From assembly GCA_015501605.1 (NCBI GenBank), contig JADNRZ010000012.1, positions 186,001-250,000 on the forward strand: 64,000 bases of DNA, read 5' to 3'. Below the pieces are notes generated by a model. It was not told where the DNA came from. It did not search any database and was given only the letters and a program-made list of their open reading frames with translations. A program made the position numbers and the translations under genes. Positions within the stretch are counted from its first letter, which is position 1, and every line of letters begins with the position of its first letter. Below, piece after piece: positions 47,409-59,428 of this stretch. Origin of the DNA: Panaeolus papilionaceus (taxonomy: Eukaryota; Basidiomycota; Agaricomycetes; Agaricales).

Positions 47409-48931
47409 CTAGATACGTAACAATCCTCGTTGGATAGCGAGTTGCTCCAACTGCCTCGCGATTCCCCAAATCCTCTTCCGGTTCTTCATACTGAGGCTGA
47501 ACCCACACTCCCTCACATAAGCCATCCAAGGAGCTTTATGCTCGATATCATCCTCCTCAATCCCAACCTTGCACCATTCAGCAATCCAACGATCCACTTC
47601 CTCCCTTCCAAACCTATTGTCATCGAACCTGATAGGCCCGGCTGGAAGGAGCCATGGCATATCTGCCTTAATGTAACGGTAAATGACAGGATCAAGATGA
47701 GGCTGAATGCGTCCACGGAGGGTCTTAGAGACCGACAGGAGAGGAGAGATCTCTCGTGGGGTGAGATAGCCACATATTTCGAGCAGAAGGTCTGCAGGTA
47801 AAGCCTCCAGTGAGCTCGGCGCCTTCGTATCCTCGGGAATGTTAACGCGGAAAGTACCAAGTCGACCCGTTTCTGCTGCCTCTTGAATCGGGAACCTATA
47901 GAGATTGGAGTTACAGTATGAGTACATTTTTCCTACGAGCTCTGGAAAATTGTGCTCACTTATTTGGTCGGACAGTGACCCACATCGCGCCTTCACCACC
48001 CCAGGCGTCCTCCAAAATCTCGTCTACTGACTTCTTCTGATACAAAATCCAATCCCATGGCTTTTCTCCTTCGCCATCTTTGTCTTCCCCGATCTGACCA
48101 AGATTCTCCCATCTTGCCCATTGTCCGATAACGTGCTGGACAGGTCCATAATTGATCTCAGGCGGGAGTGTATGCCACATCCCACCGAGCGGTCTGCATT
48201 GTTGAAACATGATATAAATCATGTGCGGAAGAAGTCTAGGGCACGCATGTCGCAAAATGAGGTATGCGGCGTAGTTAACAGCCACTCCCGAGCCGTGTTC
48301 TGGGTGATACTCGAGCATCCGAGCATCGCTTCCAAATTGACTGGCTTCATCAGCGTCGAAGTACTGATCATAACTCAGGTCGTTCCACACGCGGACGTTT
48401 GTGACCTCTCTAATATTGGTCTCATTGATATGAGTCGGGGCTATTCACTGTTAGTGACTGGATACAGTATCACAATGAGAATGTTGTACTCACTCTTTGC
48501 GCAGGTACAGTCTCCAGGACAGAACAAATTGTTACGAGGGGCGGGGTTGGGATGCAAATTCTCCGTGCTCTTTGGCTCCCCAGTGACACCAATCATCACC
48601 ATCAAGCTCGAAGATTTAACATCCCTCGACGAAAGGCCGAGTCCCTGCTGAAGCGCAGCGAGGACCTCCTTACTAGCAGGTTCGGAGTCGGTTCCTCCGG
48701 CTACAGCTCGGAGCAATCGAGTCCTGTTTGGCCATATACCTCCCAAAACCTGAATTAATAGGTAAGCTTCTTAAAATCGCAATGGACGACGAAGGGCGCC
48801 ACTCACAGTATTGCGACTGCCGAGATGATGCATCCCAGTGATCTACAGCGATGGAGGGAAGTCCATGATGTCAGAATTTGAACATTGGTAGGAGGAAGTA
48901 GACTCACTGGACAGAAAGTGTCGCGTCCCAT
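47409..48931 (-). CDS. Protein with an internal F-box (family 2)
   Basis: Five exons: 48908-48931, 48807-48842, 48494-48749, 47960-48440, 47409-47895 (427 aa). The first two exons are tiny (24 and 36 nt; MGRDTFCP and ITGMHHLGSRNT) and their assignment is less certain. The F-box is internal at about residues 295-340 (LEALPADLLLEICGYLTPRE, then PLLSVSKTLRGRI), not N-terminal as in the LRR-type family. Before it lies an unrecognised ~200-residue region containing NYAAYLILRHACPRLLP, INYGPVQHVIGQW and a VTVRPNK motif. After it come PWLLPAGPIRFDD and WMAYVRECGFSLSMKNRKRI. The same blocks recur in order in the broken copy at 52386-53258. Likely an SCF adaptor; the flanking region is probably the target-recognition part. 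Confidence 0.75.
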
Positions 48932-49669
48932 ATTTTCGAAATTTGTAAAAGATGATTGTAGTGGTAAGAAGGAAAACTTTGCGACCACCTTCAAGGTGGG
49001 TCTTGTCTTTGTACCAACGATGCTGTGAGAAATGGCCTTCGAAGACAATGGGATCAAGCTGGGACACATTGTCGGGGGCCTACCTTATAGTCATTGCTTG
49101 GTCGGAGTTTAAACAAGGCGGCGAAGTACCCTTTATCTATTAGGTGTTATCATTGTCAGCCTCCATCCCAGCCCGCATATACGTTGGATCCGTACATCAT
49201 GACCTCTTAGATTACATTAGATACGCTCATGTGACCGCGTCGGTGGCTGAGGCTACTGTATAGCGGCATCACGCACCCCAATCATCATCGCATCTTGTCC
49301 TCAACCATTGGGGTTGCCCCCTCGAGGCGGCTCTGCCGCTTCCATTTGGTCCGCTTCCAACGTAGTGCGCGTGATTGTTTCTATCCGGCGCGCACGCTTA
49401 GCGCTTAGAACTCGGAGGCTTGACAATCGCGGCATGGATTGAGGTGTTCGAATTTCGTCAATACAGCTGATTCGTAGCTAACAGCGCACTGCCTTGATAA
49501 AAACGATATATGAAATTATGTGCTAATCGTCGTCTTAACCAGCCGTCATTAAGTAAGACCTCGACAATTTATCTGAACTTGACAATTACAGTATTCCTTA
49601 CCAGTACTCCTGCTGTTATGTCACGACACAGTCGGAAAATCGAGTGGCTACTAAATTCACCTTTCTGCA
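48932..49669 (+). other. Non-coding interval before the hydrophobin
   Basis: About 740 bp without a supported gene. It holds the divergent promoters of the F-box protein (left) and the hydrophobin (right). Confidence 0.4.
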
Positions 49670-49676
49670 TATAAAG
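49670..49676 (+). promoter_or_regulatory. TATA box of the hydrophobin gene
   Basis: TATAAAG, 120 nt before the ATG at 49790. No in-frame stop-free extension upstream of that ATG is needed, and the signal peptide begins there. Confidence 0.5.
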
Positions 49677-49789
49677 CATTGAGCCTGACCTCACATTTGT
49701 CCCCACCTTCATCGCCGACTCCGCCCAGTAAGAAGGGACCAACAGGGATGTCTTATCGAACGTCGAGTCCACCACTCTCAGCATCGACG

Positions 49790-50280
49790 ATGCTAATCTA
49801 CACCTCCCTCGTATTATTCTGTACCATTCTTGCGACCGCCACCCCCTTTCCAGCCGATGAAAGTGTTCAGCTTGAGAAAAGGCAGTCACCTATCCCGGCA
49901 AATCAATGCCCAACAACGCCTCTATGCTGTTATAACATGGTTGAGGTACGAGTTCAAAATCATTTCATCTTCCTCCTGGCTTTTTGCACCTTATTACCAT
50001 CCATTAGGCCACATCTCAATACGGGATCAGCATCCTTGCTCTATTAAATTATCCCCTCGTCCCAGGTACATACGTGGGAGGGTCTTGCCTTCCGATAACC
50101 TACTTCGGGGCAACGAATACCGTCTGTCCCTCTCCTTATATCAATGGACCATTGTGTTGTGGAAGAGACGAAGCCGTGAGTGTTCTACCTCTCCGAGGAT
50201 GTGCCCCAACTGATGTCATCTTGCTTGAAATGCTGAAGAATGGGGGGATAGTTGCTGACTGCGTGTTCGCTACCTATTAA
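49790..50280 (+). CDS. Class I hydrophobin
   Basis: Small secreted amphipathic protein that self-assembles on aerial hyphae, spores or fruit bodies. Three exons: 49790-49945, 50008-50175, 50239-50280 (121 aa). The signal peptide is MLIYTSLVLFCTILATA, then a short propiece with Lys-Arg (LEKRQSP). The eight-cysteine pattern is present: QCPTTPLCC, 31 residues, C, 12 residues, C, 9 residues, CC, 12 residues, C near the end (NGGIVADCVF). The last intron (50176-50238, GTGAGT..GAAG, 63 nt, branch-like AACTGATG) is stop-free and in frame. It lies right after CCGRDEA, where hydrophobin genes commonly have an intron, so the spliced form is preferred. Its retention would add 21 residues and a ninth cysteine. 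It neighbours the other secreted-protein genes but is unrelated to them. Confidence 0.85.
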
Positions 50281-50630
50281 CTGCGTCGGAAGTGTGTCGG
50301 TGAAAGCGGATGGTATGATGATAAGTCGACGTGAATGTGCAGAACAGAATTATAAGAACTAGCATTGTAACATCTGTATTACTTTCCTTGAACTCTTTTC
50401 AAAGGTCAAACCCAGATCGTCTCTTCAGCGGTTGTTTGTGCCAATAACAAAATCTAAAGATTCTGAGATAGTGACCTGGGGCAAGTCATCTATGTCAAAT
50501 TAATAAATAGCATTATCCGAGGGTGCAGAGAAGACAAGGTATACTTTTACCAAAACCATCTCGTACTCGAAAATTATGTCGAAATTACAGACGCGTCAAA
50601 AAACCATACCAGCCCAAAGAATTCCCCGTT
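50281..50630 (+). other. Short convergent intergenic interval
   Basis: About 350 bp between the hydrophobin and the uS4m gene on the opposite strand, taken to be 3' UTRs. Nothing else was seen. Confidence 0.4.
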
Positions 50631-51829
50631 TTATGACGCCTGGATGTTCTCCTCCACAATCTTGAGAACAGGGGGTTCCCTCAACCTCAGCTCAGGCCCC
50701 AAGAACTTCATCCTCTTGTCCGGATGCATATCTTTCATCAGGCTCAAGACCCTATCTTCCGGCGCCTTATTTATCTTGGACTGTGAACGCGCTCTGGGAC
50801 GTCTCTGCACGTACCACTCCCATGCGTAACGGATGAGAGCACCATCGGCGTCATAAGGTGTCGGAATTTCAGAGTAGCCCGGACGGGCGGTGGGATGACG
50901 AACGTAAACAGCTGAGCAGGTTGCGTAGGAGACTTCAAGGTAGGCGGGGATGAAGAGCCAAGGAGAGGCGTAATCGGGAAGGTGGCATGGCGTGAGTTTG
51001 GATTTGGAGCTGGTAGGAGGTTTAGACTCGACTTCTTTCGCTTCTGTAGCGACTGGAGCGTCTTCAGATTCTAACGACTCGGAATCCTCTGAGGCTTTCG
51101 GTGGGGATGGAGGTGGAGGTGGCTCTCGGAGGAAACGGATGGCCCGTGGGTCAACAGAAATCATGTCACCGGGTGCTAGTCTAGTGTTGGCGTTCATGTG
51201 CTAAAAAGCGCGTCGTCAATTTATATAACAAACAATCGTTGAGAAGAAACACTTAAAACACGTACCTTCTTTCCGTTGAGTTTGACATAGCCATGAATAA
51301 CTAGTCTCCTCGCCTCATAAATGCTATGAGTAAAGCATGACCTGAATACGACAGTGTCAATCCTCCTCTCCACCTCTGAAAACATCAAACTTCCGACAGG
51401 CGCCATGCCCTTCTTTTCAATTTCCTCCTCGAGCTTTTCCTCCCTAATTCTCTCCTTCACTTTGCGTTTTGCAAATTCCTCCAAGTCGAGTTTGTCGTCA
51501 TTGAGGACACGACGTTTGGGACGCACATCGGGAATGTTGTCCGGGAGGTACCAGCGTTTGAAAGATTTTTCAGGTATATAATCTCCATGGTATGCGCGCA
51601 CAGCGGCCTTGGACTTCCAGCGCTGTTGAAAGAGTGTCGCCTGAGTAGTGTGTTTGAACGTGAGCTCAGAAGCTCTGGGTCCTGCTGTGCGTTTCCAAAG
51701 GTTATAAAGATTCTTCGGTGACCAGCTCTATATAGAATGTTTAGAATTTCATCCTGGAACTAGAAAAACCTATAGACAAACCATGCAGGGCAAGGCTTTG
51801 CGCATGTTGAGAACATTGCGGTTCCTCAT
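50631..51829 (-). CDS. NAM9: Mitochondrial ribosomal protein uS4m
   Basis: Small-subunit ribosomal protein of mitochondria, orthologous in type to yeast Nam9. Three exons: 51782-51829, 51266-51727, 50631-51200 (359 aa). The start MRNRNVLNMRKALPC is basic and acid-free, fitting mitochondrial import and the S4 N-terminus (SPKNLYNLWKR). The S4 RNA-binding domain is clear: RRIDTVVFRSCF, SIYEARRLVIHGYVKLNGKK, then across the last intron HMNANTRLAPGDMISVDP. An acidic/Pro-rich insertion follows (PPPPPSPPKASEDSES), then a fungal-mitochondrial extension (PWLFIPAYLEVSY, ALIRYAWEWYVQRRPR). The C-terminal extension ends VLKIVEENIQAS. Confidence 0.92.
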
Positions 51830-52076
51830 TTTTGACGAGAAAACCCTGGATATAGTACAAGTTTTGGGAGATTTTAAAGAATATAAGACTAGGAACTGTT
51901 CTCCAAATTGTCAAAGAACAGCGCGTCCTCTAGCGCTTGAACAGTGAGTGAGCTTACTACTAGTCGGGATGAGGAGAACGGAAGGGAATTTTTTGAAGTC
52001 CGCTACATAACATCACGTGGTCATACCTTATTCCGAGGTCAGGGTCTGATGAGCTCGTGAGTCGTCTTGAAACGAA

Positions 52077-52304
52077 ATGTCATTGACCCCTCTCCAAAGC
52101 CCTGATCTTCTCTTGCAAATACCCAGTTTCCTATATCCCAATAAGCAAAATCTTTTTGCTGCATCTTTAGTTTGTCAGGACCTTCGTTGGCAATCACAAA
52201 CTATTCATAGTCTTGTCAATAATCACCTCTTTCTCATAATTTCGTGCATTTCCAGAACACATCGACGCAACGAATACGACCGAGATCTTCAACTTGCGCG
52301 CTGA
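52077..52304 (+). pseudogene. F-box-like N-terminal fragment
   Basis: A 75-codon frame from an ATG encodes an F-box-like helix pair: PDLLLQIPSFLYPNKQ, then LFAASLVCQDLRWQS. It stops at TGA 52302-52304 and no intron clearly joins it to the family-2 remnant that begins near 52386. It may be an unrelated F-box start or a broken first exon of that remnant. Confidence 0.35.
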
Positions 52305-52385
52305 GAATGAAACAGGTGCCGTGGACGAATTCAAAAGTTTAGATCTAAAAGATATAAACGAAAACCCTCTGAGTCTCTTGCACCA

Positions 52386-53258
52386 TTGTTTCGTTCAGGC
52401 TTGCCAGTGAATTACTGGGCTTATCTTATCCTACGCCATGCATGTCCCATCGTTCTTCCACATGCCCTCTTTGAACTACTTCGATACCAAAAACTGGCAT
52501 ACGAGGACCACTGGGGTACATTTTCTGGTGTTGACTATGGCCCAACGTGGCACACTATCTGTCAGTTCGCTATGTGCCCATTCCTAGGCGAACATCACCG
52601 CAAAGACGAAGATGTCCCGACTGAAACCCTAATGTGGCCCAGCATTTTATTCAGAGATAAAAGTATCACAGAAAAAGTGCACGATGCCTGGTATGGCAAT
52701 GGTGCATTATGACGACAGTAAGGCCCAACAAGTCTGTCTTTAGCCTCGTTGTATCAACCAGAAAATGATGCTGACTAAATGTCCATCGTAAACAATCCAG
52801 CTTCCCTATAGCACAAGTAGCGACCGCACCCCTACTCTCTACACCCAACAAATGCGACTCAGATGCACAGGCCCCAGGGGAAAGGTCGTGTACTGCCCGC
52901 TCGAGATATTACTCGAAATAGCAAAACACCCCCTTACTTGCCATCTACAACACTGCGGCTAACCCTCCTCCCGCACCTGAATCATCTCAGTCGTGTTCAC
53001 GCCCAAAACCACCAACCATGGCTACTCCCTGTAGGACCTGTAAAATTCGCTGATCCTAGATTTGGTTGGGAAGAAATTGACGCATGGACGGCGGGATGGA
53101 AGAAGGCGGGCATCCACTCTGTGCGAAATGAGGTTGAGATTTCGTGGTTTGCATATGTGCGAGAGTGCAGCGTGAGCATGAGCATGCGAAGCAGACAAAG
53201 GATATGGGGTATCGCAAATAAGATAGAAGGTTTGGCAATCCGGAATAATTTCACTTAA
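52386..53258 (+). pseudogene. Broken paralogue of the internal-F-box protein (family 2)
   Basis: Blocks colinear with the gene at 47409-48931 are readable: VNYWAYLILRHACPIVLPHA, VDYGPTWHTICQF, FRDKSITEKVHDAWYGNGAL. Then, after a one-base frame change at about 52710, TTVRPNK. A degraded F-box start PLEILLEIAKHP lies at about 52898-52933. Finally PWLLPVGPVKFADPRFGWEE and WFAYVRECSVSMSMRSRQRI run to the stop at 53256-53258. The frame change and the degenerate F-box segment (stop soon after TCHLQHCG) make a functional product unlikely, although unusual splicing cannot be excluded. The two loci are about 4 kb apart and in opposite orientation. Confidence 0.6.
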
Positions 53259-53312
53259 ATGTCCTGTAATGTAATAGGTTCAAGGGTACATCCAAAGGGG
53301 TTGATGGTGTTC

Positions 53313-55718
53313 CTAATGAATACCACCAATATTAGGTGCGCGTGGAAGTTCTGTTGGATGAGATGAGGATAAAGAGCTTTGGAGGGAAGTTGTGGAATTA
53401 GAATGGGCTGATGAAGCATGATGTCGCAGCAGCAGCGGATGCGCGAGACTGGCTTCTGCCTCTGTGGGCTGTCGCTGTGGCACAACGATGGTAATCGTGT
53501 CCGGGTTTTCAGGTATATCCGCTCCTTGTGCATCTTCATGTAAGGATGTATCCCGGGACTTGGTGGTTGGTGATGAATCGTCCCTCTGTCCTCGGATTTG
53601 GGTGCTTGAAGGGTGATCGTCAATAAACATGGCAGTACTTGGAGACAACGTTGGCTGAAGCAGACGTTGGATGCCCATCAAAGGCAGTAAGAACCGTGAT
53701 GCATCCGACAGAGGCGAGCGAGAGTGGGATGACCGTTCTGTGCCCTCTGAGTCTAGCTGTTGGAAGGATGTAGGGTTGTGTGCGAGCACCCAGTATTTGC
53801 GGTCCATATGGAGTTCAAAAAGCAGACGGTCCCATCGTTTACGTCTCTGTTCATCGGTATACCGCAGAGCGTCCTTCCATATGGCATGCCGAAAATCTAA
53901 ATGATTGCAGAAAGTGTCCAAGAAATCGAGGAATGAATGTCGATGGAATAGCTCTTCCAGAACCGGTTTTTCTTCTTGCTTCTCCGTGAGGGACCCAAAC
54001 AGCCCTTCACATGATTTACCAAGGATGTCGCGATACCTTTCGTCGGCTTGGGGCGCAGAAGTAATCCTTTCGACCAAGACCCGCAAGGCGTCATCGACAA
54101 CATCCAAACGACCGTAGCCTTGTAATCTGATAATGCATGTCCAGAAAATATACCAACGGTAAGATCTTGAGTTGGGTGAAAGTAGACCATCAGATAGCTG
54201 CTCCCGGTTCATGAGGGTCAACGTCAGAAAAACACAGGATTTAGCTTCCGCTATGACCTGAGGACCTGTAAAAAGGCATTAGCCCTCGGAAACCACACAT
54301 TGACCCAAGAAATTACACACCATTTCCGGCTCTAGGTACGAGCAGAGGATACATGAGATCCAAAAACCTATTGGGATCGGCAGGTGTCGTCGACAGATCC
54401 TTGTTTGGCCTATCTAAGCCGATGCATCGGAGCGTCAGCTCCATGACGTGTAGATGGACTTTTTGATGCAAAGGCCTGCGATATTTATCCCAGCGAAGAA
54501 GCAGGATGGATGGAATATATTCAGCCGCAAGTGGGCAACTGGTTTTTAATCGACCGTACAACCTTTTGAGATGGCTTGGTGTCATATGGTCCAAGATGAG
54601 GCTTTGAGCCATTTCTTTGTCGGGGAGAGATTTAAAGCATTGATAAGCCAGGGAAAACGAGTCTTCGTCCTTAAGATGTCGGAAAATCCAGAGGAGTGCA
54701 GGGTTTAACCAATGATGCAAGGAATTGTCATAAGCCTGGATTAGCGTTGTCCAAGACGGGTGAGTATGCCATGAATGCCACTGGTAGTGTTTTCTTTTGA
54801 GCACCGACGTCACAAAAAAAGAGAGCGAACGATAAAACAACCAGGCTTGGGGAGATTGATAGGGAGGTAGTGGAGAGGGTTTGCCTCGTTGGTAAAAAAA
54901 TAAGATGTAAAGACCAGGAAGAATCGTCGTGAAAGTGACGCCGAGCAGAACTGTTGCAATACAAATACCTATAACGACGGCGAGACTTTCGTTCAATGTG
55001 TGTAGAAAGTCAATAAGTCCGACAAAAAATACGACAAGTGAAAGTTGAAGAAATATGGGCAAGAAGGAAATGAGTGATGGAACCTTCCACTTGACAAGGC
55101 CATCGTATCGACTTTGACGTACACACAGTTGATCTTGATGAGATAATGGATCGGTTTTTCTGTATGAGCGAATCCATTGTAGAACTAGGATCCCAACCAG
55201 CGCAGTACCAAGACTGAGAATAAGGCTGGTAAAGATGAGGACGTTGATCCGCAGAGGTTGGGAAGAGGTGGATGTGTCCTTGAATGCGGATAATGTAGCT
55301 GGCGGTGTTGAATTTACACCCAGATGGTTGGTGAGCTGCGCAAGAAGGAGGATAGACGTTACTGCAGGATCAGTTTGCAGCAGCTTTTGTGTCTCGATTG
55401 CAAAAGCTGTTACTATAGCGGAGAACAGGCCAGCCTGTCGAGGTATAAGGATGAGCATGATAAGGGAGGTAAAAGGCGCACAAATATGAGAATATATTGT
55501 ATCTCATCCACCCACGCATCGCACATATTGTCGTCATGTTTCTGGACCAAATCTGCTGTATGCTCCCATGGGTCCCCATCTGTGGTCGGCATCGGAAACA
55601 CAAAGGGTTCCTCGGGACTCTTGTAAGGATCAAATCCCAACCAAGCAGGATAGTCTGTACCATCAAACTTGCTTCGTTTAGCAGTCTTTGGGCGTCTTGT
55701 AGAGTGATTTCGATCCAT
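53313..55718 (-). CDS. DUF6535 multi-pass membrane protein
   Basis: Agaricomycete-expanded membrane protein of unknown function. Three exons: 55482-55718, 54321-55434, 53313-54265 (767 aa). The first intron falls inside the diagnostic DUF6535 block: DEIQYILIF then AGLFSAIVTAF. Four predicted helices follow the family plan: ILIFAGLFSAIVTAFAI, VLIFTSLILSLGTALVGILV, PIFLQLSLVVFFVGLIDFL and IGICIATVLLGVTFTTILPG. After the membrane part there is a ~500-residue soluble region (LHHWLNPALLWIFRHL, AEYIPSILLLRWDKY) ending in a Ser/Thr/His-rich disordered tail. The start ATG precedes a basic, hydrophilic N-terminus (MDRNHSTRRPKTAKRS). No partner gene is evident nearby. Confidence 0.88.
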
Positions 55719-56277
55719 ATTCAGTCAAGGGTTTTGCGATGGTCTAAGTTGTCGACGAGTGTTCCCGGGTTCAGATTCCTGTTGCAGGTTCGAAGAGCCT
55801 GTAGGTTATACGGGATAAACTCGCCTCACGAAAGGCTTACGAGACGCCTGCCCCCTCACCCCAAGAGAGATTGCAGGCAATGATCGAAGCAACGACGTCA
55901 ACAGTCACCAAGTCTGCGTCAGTGATTCTGGAGCCTGAAGGTTGTCAGTGAAAGCGGTCCGGTCGTGTTGGTAGTCTGTATAGTCTTCTTGTCAGATTTA
56001 TTCTATTATCGTTCATTCATGTTTATTTGCTACAAAATGGTGATTGTGTTAGGAGAATAAAGAATATGAACGTTCAAGTCAAGGTGCAAGAGGTGTTTGG
56101 TCCCAATATGGAACTTGCCCAACACCATCATCATCGGTGACGGTGGACACGACAACTTGACTCAGTTAGCTCCCTTCACTCGATCCGCAGCTAAGACTAC
56201 TCACAGAATCGACTTTCTTCTTACAAAACGGCATCTTGGCCATTCAGTAGGAGCAAAACTCCTGTTTCTACTTTATC
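55719..56277 (+). other. Divergent promoter interval
   Basis: About 560 bp between the DUF6535 gene (leftward) and the TMEM184-like gene (rightward). No coding frame is supported; it should contain both promoters. Confidence 0.5.
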
Positions 56278-59200
56278 ATGTCCGGCTCTGGTGCGCGGTC
56301 CCGGCTACCTGTCCCAGTTCTCGTCATTGCGGGGCTTTCAACCTTCATTGCAGTAGCGGTATCGCTATGGTCGATCTTACTGCAGTTGAGAAATTACAGA
56401 AAACCAGCTCTACAAAGGTCAGTCATTCTTCAACTGTGGGTCAGCTTAAACGGAAGTAATATCTTCAAACAGAATGGTTGTACGCATTATGGTCATGGTT
56501 CCATTGTATGCAATTGCATCGCTCATCTCAATATTTTCGGTGGAAGCGGCTTTCTTTATCGATGCAATTCGTGATATTTATGAGGTGAGGATGTTTTCAA
56601 ACTATGATCTCCGCCACTGCAACTATAGCTGGTCGCCGGAAGCGGTTGGTTGAGGGCTTGAGGTACGCGGTAGCAAATCGCGACGTCATACGCTTCAACT
56701 TCGTTGGCTGTTGGCGCATACTGGCCATCCCCAGCGTATATTTCTTCCTTTTCTCAAAAACGGGTCTCATCAACCAACGGAATTGTATTGGTGTTAGAAC
56801 AGGAATGCGCTCTGGGCCTACCACACTTGCTATCCCCTTGTTGTGCGGCGGGAGGTTGGTCGCGCCAGCCATGGCCCAAGTCTTCATGCTGCAGTCGCTA
56901 CAAGATAACAAAGTTCATTTCGACGCAAAATTAGAATCCTTGTTTTTCGCTGATTATGCATCACTGCGTCGTAGTGGGTCCTCTCTAACTCGGCCATGTT
57001 TTGTCTGCTAGTCTAGGACGTAGGGGAAACCAGTTTGAGTATCCTGTCTAGAGCAACACACTCCCTATTTAGTGGCCCTTTACATCTCTTTATTCCGCCG
57101 ATTTGTGTACATCATGCTGATCGATCTCTACAGGCCTTCGTAATTTATTGCTTTTTCAGTCTTTTGCTTTCCTACTTGGGAGGAGAGCGATCTCTCCTTA
57201 TTTTGCTGCATGGTCGACCCCCCAAGGAACCTGTGTTCCCAATCAACCTATTTAAACGCGAAATCGATGTCAGCGACCCCTACACGTTTCTTTTTCTCAA
57301 GAGAGGGATTCTTCGTACGTACTATCTCCATTCCCTCATTAATAGCATTTTACAAATTTGCTTCTCAAAGAATACGTCCAAGTCAAACCGATTCTTGCAG
57401 CGGCTACACTTATTCTGAAAGCAACCGGGAAATACAATGAAGGAGATTTTACTGCCAATTCAGGATATCTCTACGTCAGCATAGTTTACAACGTCAGCAT
57501 CTGCCTCAGTTTATACTGTCTGGCCATGTTTTGGGTCTGCGTTAACGATGACCTCAAACCATTCCGGTCAGTGGTTTCCCTAACATTAAAGATGATCATT
57601 CTAATATCTTCCTAGACCCATGCCTAAATTCCTATGCGTCAAGGGAATCCTTTTCTTCTCATTCTGGCAATCCATTGCAATTTCAGTCTTGGTCGCAGCT
57701 GGCATCATTACACGCCTCGGTCCCTACACCGACCCAGAAAACGTCTCAGTCGGGCTCAACGACATCTTCATTTGCTTGGAAATGCCAATCTTCGCGTTTG
57801 CGCACATGTACGCATTCTCGTATAAGGATTACATTGACATCCACCACACGTTTGTAGCCCGAATGCCGATGTATCATGCATTCAGAGACTCGTTCGGGTT
57901 GAAGGACCTCGCGGAGGACACTAAAACTACTCTTCGGGGCGAGGGGATGGATTATCGCGAGTTTGAACCCGCTGAAGGATTTATGCACCAGGGTGTAGGA
58001 CGGGAGAACAGAATCAGGGCAGGACTGCGATACAGCAAAGGCGGGCAGAAGAAGTATTGGCTTCCCAAAACAACAGATGATAGCCAGCCTCCGGGCCGAG
58101 CCGCCAGGATGGCCAACAATGCCGTCAAACGCATCGCAGGAGAGGATCAAGCAGAGAGCATTCATGCGCCACTCCTGCAACAAGACGCGGATAACGTCGT
58201 GCATCTAGCGCCAGATCTTCAGGACTCCGATGAAGAACAGACAATATGGGGCAACGGCGATGGCACAGATGTTGATGGTGGATTCGAACTTCCTTTTGGT
58301 GATTTGGACGATGACGACGAGGAGTTGTTTGACCACAGCAAGAAATACCTTTTTGGAGATTACAACTACCCAGTGATTGATTGTAGCTCAGAATCAGCCA
58401 GGTTCTTCATTTGGGAGGAAGAAGAGCGCGTTCTGCGAGACGAAAGAGGAGCCTGGTTTTCCCCTATTCGTGGTGCTAGAGGGCAGGAAGCGTTAAAGAA
58501 GAGGACAGGGCCTGCTTGGGAGGGTTATGGGGCAGTCAGCAACACGACCAACAAGCCAGTCGCAGGACCGTCCAAACGCTTCTACAAGGACGAAGAAGAT
58601 GAGATCGAATACCACCACGATCCCAGAGCCAACCTTATTGACCATGAGGCTGATCGTGCTGCGCGAGCTGATCAATCCCAAGGTGTCATCATGAGCTGGA
58701 CAAAAACCCCAAGCCAACGCCCGTCACCAGCACAATCCCCTCATTCATCAGGGAGCAATGTCAACATCAGCGTGAAGAGCCCTGTACCCACCCAGGTCGC
58801 CAAATCGCGGCATACGAAGCGGATCGACACGTCATCCAGACGTGTTTCATCCTCTGGCCAGACTTCTGCAAGTGGGAGTGCGAGTCATAGTCCCAACACG
58901 CGGTTCCTCTCGCCTCCTTCAATATCTCGGCATAACTCACGAAAGTCTTCGCCTGTCCTTCCTCCTGATGCGGTGGACTTGGTCGTAGAGGACCCTCAAG
59001 CGGAAGAGGAAGACCAGACGTGGGAGAGGAAGAAAGGCGAGCCCTCTACACGCGGTAGTGGGCTCCGCAAGGTTTATCGGCGCGGATTTGTGGCGCACCT
59101 CGAAGACGGCAAAGATGAGATAGAGGAAAGAGGGGAAGTAGAAGTGCAGGAGCCACGCCAGGAAGAAACGAGGGACCCAAGCAGGCGGGTCGAAGCTGGC

Positions 59201-59428
59201 GAGAGAATTGCACATATTATTGGGGACGGAGAAGATAACAGTGCTTCTTCTGGTGTTGATGAAGACCTGGCTGTTCATCAGAGGCGACAGCCTTCTGCTG
59301 GAGCCCACGATCCGTGGCGGCAGCAGGAAGTTGAAGGTGTAATCGCGACCAGTGGTACACCTCCCTTGCATGCCCGTGTCCAGACGTATCAGTACAATGT
59401 CCCTGACTCGGACAATCCTTGGGCTTGA
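56278..59428 (+). CDS. TMEM184 / DUF300 family membrane protein
   Basis: Multi-pass membrane protein of the organic-solute-transporter-alpha/TMEM184 family, linked to vacuolar or endosomal membranes in plants and animals; substrate unknown. Five exons: 56278-56417, 56473-56584, 57134-57314, 57371-57566, 57616-59428 (813 aa). Family blocks in order: LRNYRKPALQRMVVRIM, IDAIRDIYEAFVIYCFFSLL, LGGERSLLILLHGRPPK, PILAAATLILKATGKYNEG, YLYVSIVYNVSICLSLYCL, FRPMPKFLCVKGILFFSFWQ and FICLEMPIFAFAHMYAF. The first ~250 residues are the membrane domain with about seven helices. Residues beyond ~290 are a hydrophilic, acidic and Ser/Pro-rich tail. Intron 2 (56585-57133) is 549 nt, about ten times the local norm, and splits the diagnostic IYE-AFVIYCF motif. 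Confidence 0.92.
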
